From: an uncultured delta proteobacterium
GTDB lineage: Bacteria; Desulfobacterota; Syntrophorhabdia; Syntrophorhabdales; Syntrophorhabdaceae
Assembly: GCA_903872255.1 (NCBI GenBank)
Contig: CAIQJW010000304.1
Span: 1-5,728 of the forward strand
Length of the DNA stretch: 5,728 nucleotides
Direction of reading: 5' to 3'
Positions within the stretch are counted from its first letter, which is position 1, and the number at the start of each line of letters is the position of its first letter. Positions 4,741-5,728 of the stretch are shown here, piece by piece. Both the position numbers and the translations under genes were made by a program. Under the pieces are notes generated by a model that was given only the letters and a program-made list of their open reading frames with translations, was not told where the DNA came from and made no database searches.

Positions 4741-5728
4741 GTGGATAGCAGGATCATTGACGAAATCAGGAAAATAGTCGGTAAAGAGAATGTGATAGAT
4801 TCGCTTGAGGAACGTAAGTGCTATTCGTATGACGCAAGGACTGAAGGGATCGTGCCGGACCTTATCGTGTTCCCGTCATCAGCCGGGGAGGTGTCCGGCA
4901 TACTTAAGCTTGCCAACCAGCATTTATTTCCCGTTATCCCCAGAGGGCAGGGCACGGGTCTCACGGGGGGCTCCACTCCGGTTATCGCGGGTGTTGTCCT
5001 TGTTTTCACACGAATGAACCGCATTCTTGAGATAGATTCGGAGAATTTGATAGCCGTTGTTGAGCCCGGGGTTATTACGTTCAATCTGCAGGAAGAGGCC
5101 GCAAAGCAGGGTCTTTTTTATCCCCCTGACCCCGCATCATATAAATACTCGAGCATAGGGGGAAATGTAGCCGAGTGCGCCGGCGGACCAAATTCGCTGA
5201 AATATGGCGTTACGCGGGATTATGTCATCGGACTGGAAGTGGTAAAGCCGACCGGTGAGATCCTTAATACCGGTGTGCGCACAATGAAAGGGGTTGTAGG
5301 GTATGACCTCACGCGCCTTTTCGTCGGAAGCGAGGGAACGCTCGGAGTCATTACAAAGATCATTGTGAAGCTGATCCCGCTCCCTGAGGCCAAAGCTACC
5401 ATTCTTGCCCTTTTCAAAGAGGTCGAAGATGCTGCGCGGGCCGTCTCGGCTATCATAGCGGCCAAAATAATACCATCGACAATAGAATTCATGGACAGGG
5501 CGTCAGTTCGCTGCAGCGAAAAAGCCTCCCCCATGGGGCTGCCCGATGATATTGGCGGATTGCTCCTCATCGAGGTCGATGGCAATGAAGAATCCGTAGC
5601 GCCCCAGGTCGAAAAAATACGCACGATACTCACCGGGCAGAAAGCCGTGCGCTGCGACGTGACGCGGGACCCCGTTGAATCAGACAAGTTATGGCAGGCG
5701 CGGCGTATCCTGTCACAGGCAACCTATA
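4741..5728 (+). CDS. glcD: GlcD-type FAD-dependent 2-hydroxyacid dehydrogenase, 3'-truncated
   Basis: This is an FAD-linked oxidase of the GlcD/D-lactate dehydrogenase family (VAO/PCMH fold), which oxidises 2-hydroxy acids such as glycolate or D-lactate to 2-oxo acids and passes electrons on, often through an Fe-S partner. 329 residues are visible of a usual ~460, and the frame is open at the right edge. An FAD-binding domain (FAD_binding_4) spans about 38-175. It has the pyrophosphate loop PRGQGTGLTGGS at 67-78, PPDPAS at 128-133, and the flavin-contact block IGGNVAECAGGP at 139-150 followed by LKYGVTRDYV. GVVGYDLTRLFVGSEGTLGVIT at 184-205 is the family signature. From about 214 the FAD-oxidase C-terminal substrate domain begins (STIEFMDRASV at 246-256). 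It starts at GTG 4741 because the ribosome binding site is spaced for it; ATG 4735 is the alternative. It is divergent from the EF-hand gene across 160 bases. The exact substrate is not determinable, and the symbol is a family-level assignment. An Fe-S subunit gene might lie beyond the edge. Confidence 0.92.
   Translation, partial: MDSRIIDEIRKIVGKENVIDSLEERKCYSYDARTEGIVPDLIVFPSSAGEVSGILKLANQHLFPVIPRGQGTGLTGGSTPVIAGVVLVFTRMNRILEIDSENLIAVVEPGVITFNLQEEAAKQGLFYPPDPASYKYSSIGGNVAECAGGPNSLKYGVTRDYVIGLEVVKPTGEILNTGVRTMKGVVGYDLTRLFVGSEGTLGVITKIIVKLIPLPEAKATILALFKEVEDAARAVSAIIAAKIIPSTIEFMDRASVRCSEKASPMGLPDDIGGLLLIEVDGNEESVAPQVEKIRTILTGQKAVRCDVTRDPVESDKLWQARRILSQATY

Noticed and set aside
5220..5687. 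155-codon minus-strand open frame
   Set aside because: It is antisense to glcD, whose conserved motifs fix the coding strand.

Overview
The window looks like ordinary bacterial chromosome. It is gene-dense, of moderate GC content, with short intergenic gaps and mixed strands. I see no RNA genes, CRISPR array, insertion sequence or phage gene. The style of the proteins (an archaeal/anaerobe-like IlvD, a GlcD-type FAD oxidase, a secreted EF-hand protein) and a heptamer repeat of the ATGGGTK type suggest an anaerobic Desulfobacterota/Syntrophales-like bacterium. That taxonomic guess is inference from memory, not a search result.

Layout. (1) Positions 2-1570, plus strand: dihydroxy-acid dehydratase (ilvD), missing only its first ~30 residues at the window edge. 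(2) Positions 1591-2433, plus strand: an aldo/keto reductase-fold protein that starts at TTG 20 bases after ilvD, probably in the same transcript. Three of its four expected catalytic-tetrad residues appear replaced. Its stop codon lies inside a short ATGGGTK heptamer array. (3) Positions 2469-4076, minus strand, convergent with the first pair: a 12-TM major facilitator exporter of the MFS_3/EntS type with a soluble C-terminal dimeric alpha/beta-barrel (ABM-like) domain. (4) Positions 4179-4580, minus strand: a small exported protein with a signal peptide and four canonical EF-hand calcium loops. (5) Positions 4741-5728, plus strand, divergent from the EF-hand gene: a GlcD-type FAD-dependent 2-hydroxyacid dehydrogenase, cut by the right edge.

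How the genes fit together. IlvD makes the 2-oxo acids that precede valine, isoleucine and leucine. The linked reductase-like protein could act on a related carbonyl compound, but its altered active site makes that uncertain. The GlcD-type enzyme probably oxidises lactate, glycolate or another 2-hydroxy acid. The exporter and the EF-hand protein have no evident link to these pathways. I do not see a new multi-gene system. The best leads are the degenerate active site of the reductase, the heptamer array, and the repeat-decorated promoters in front of the exporter and glcD.
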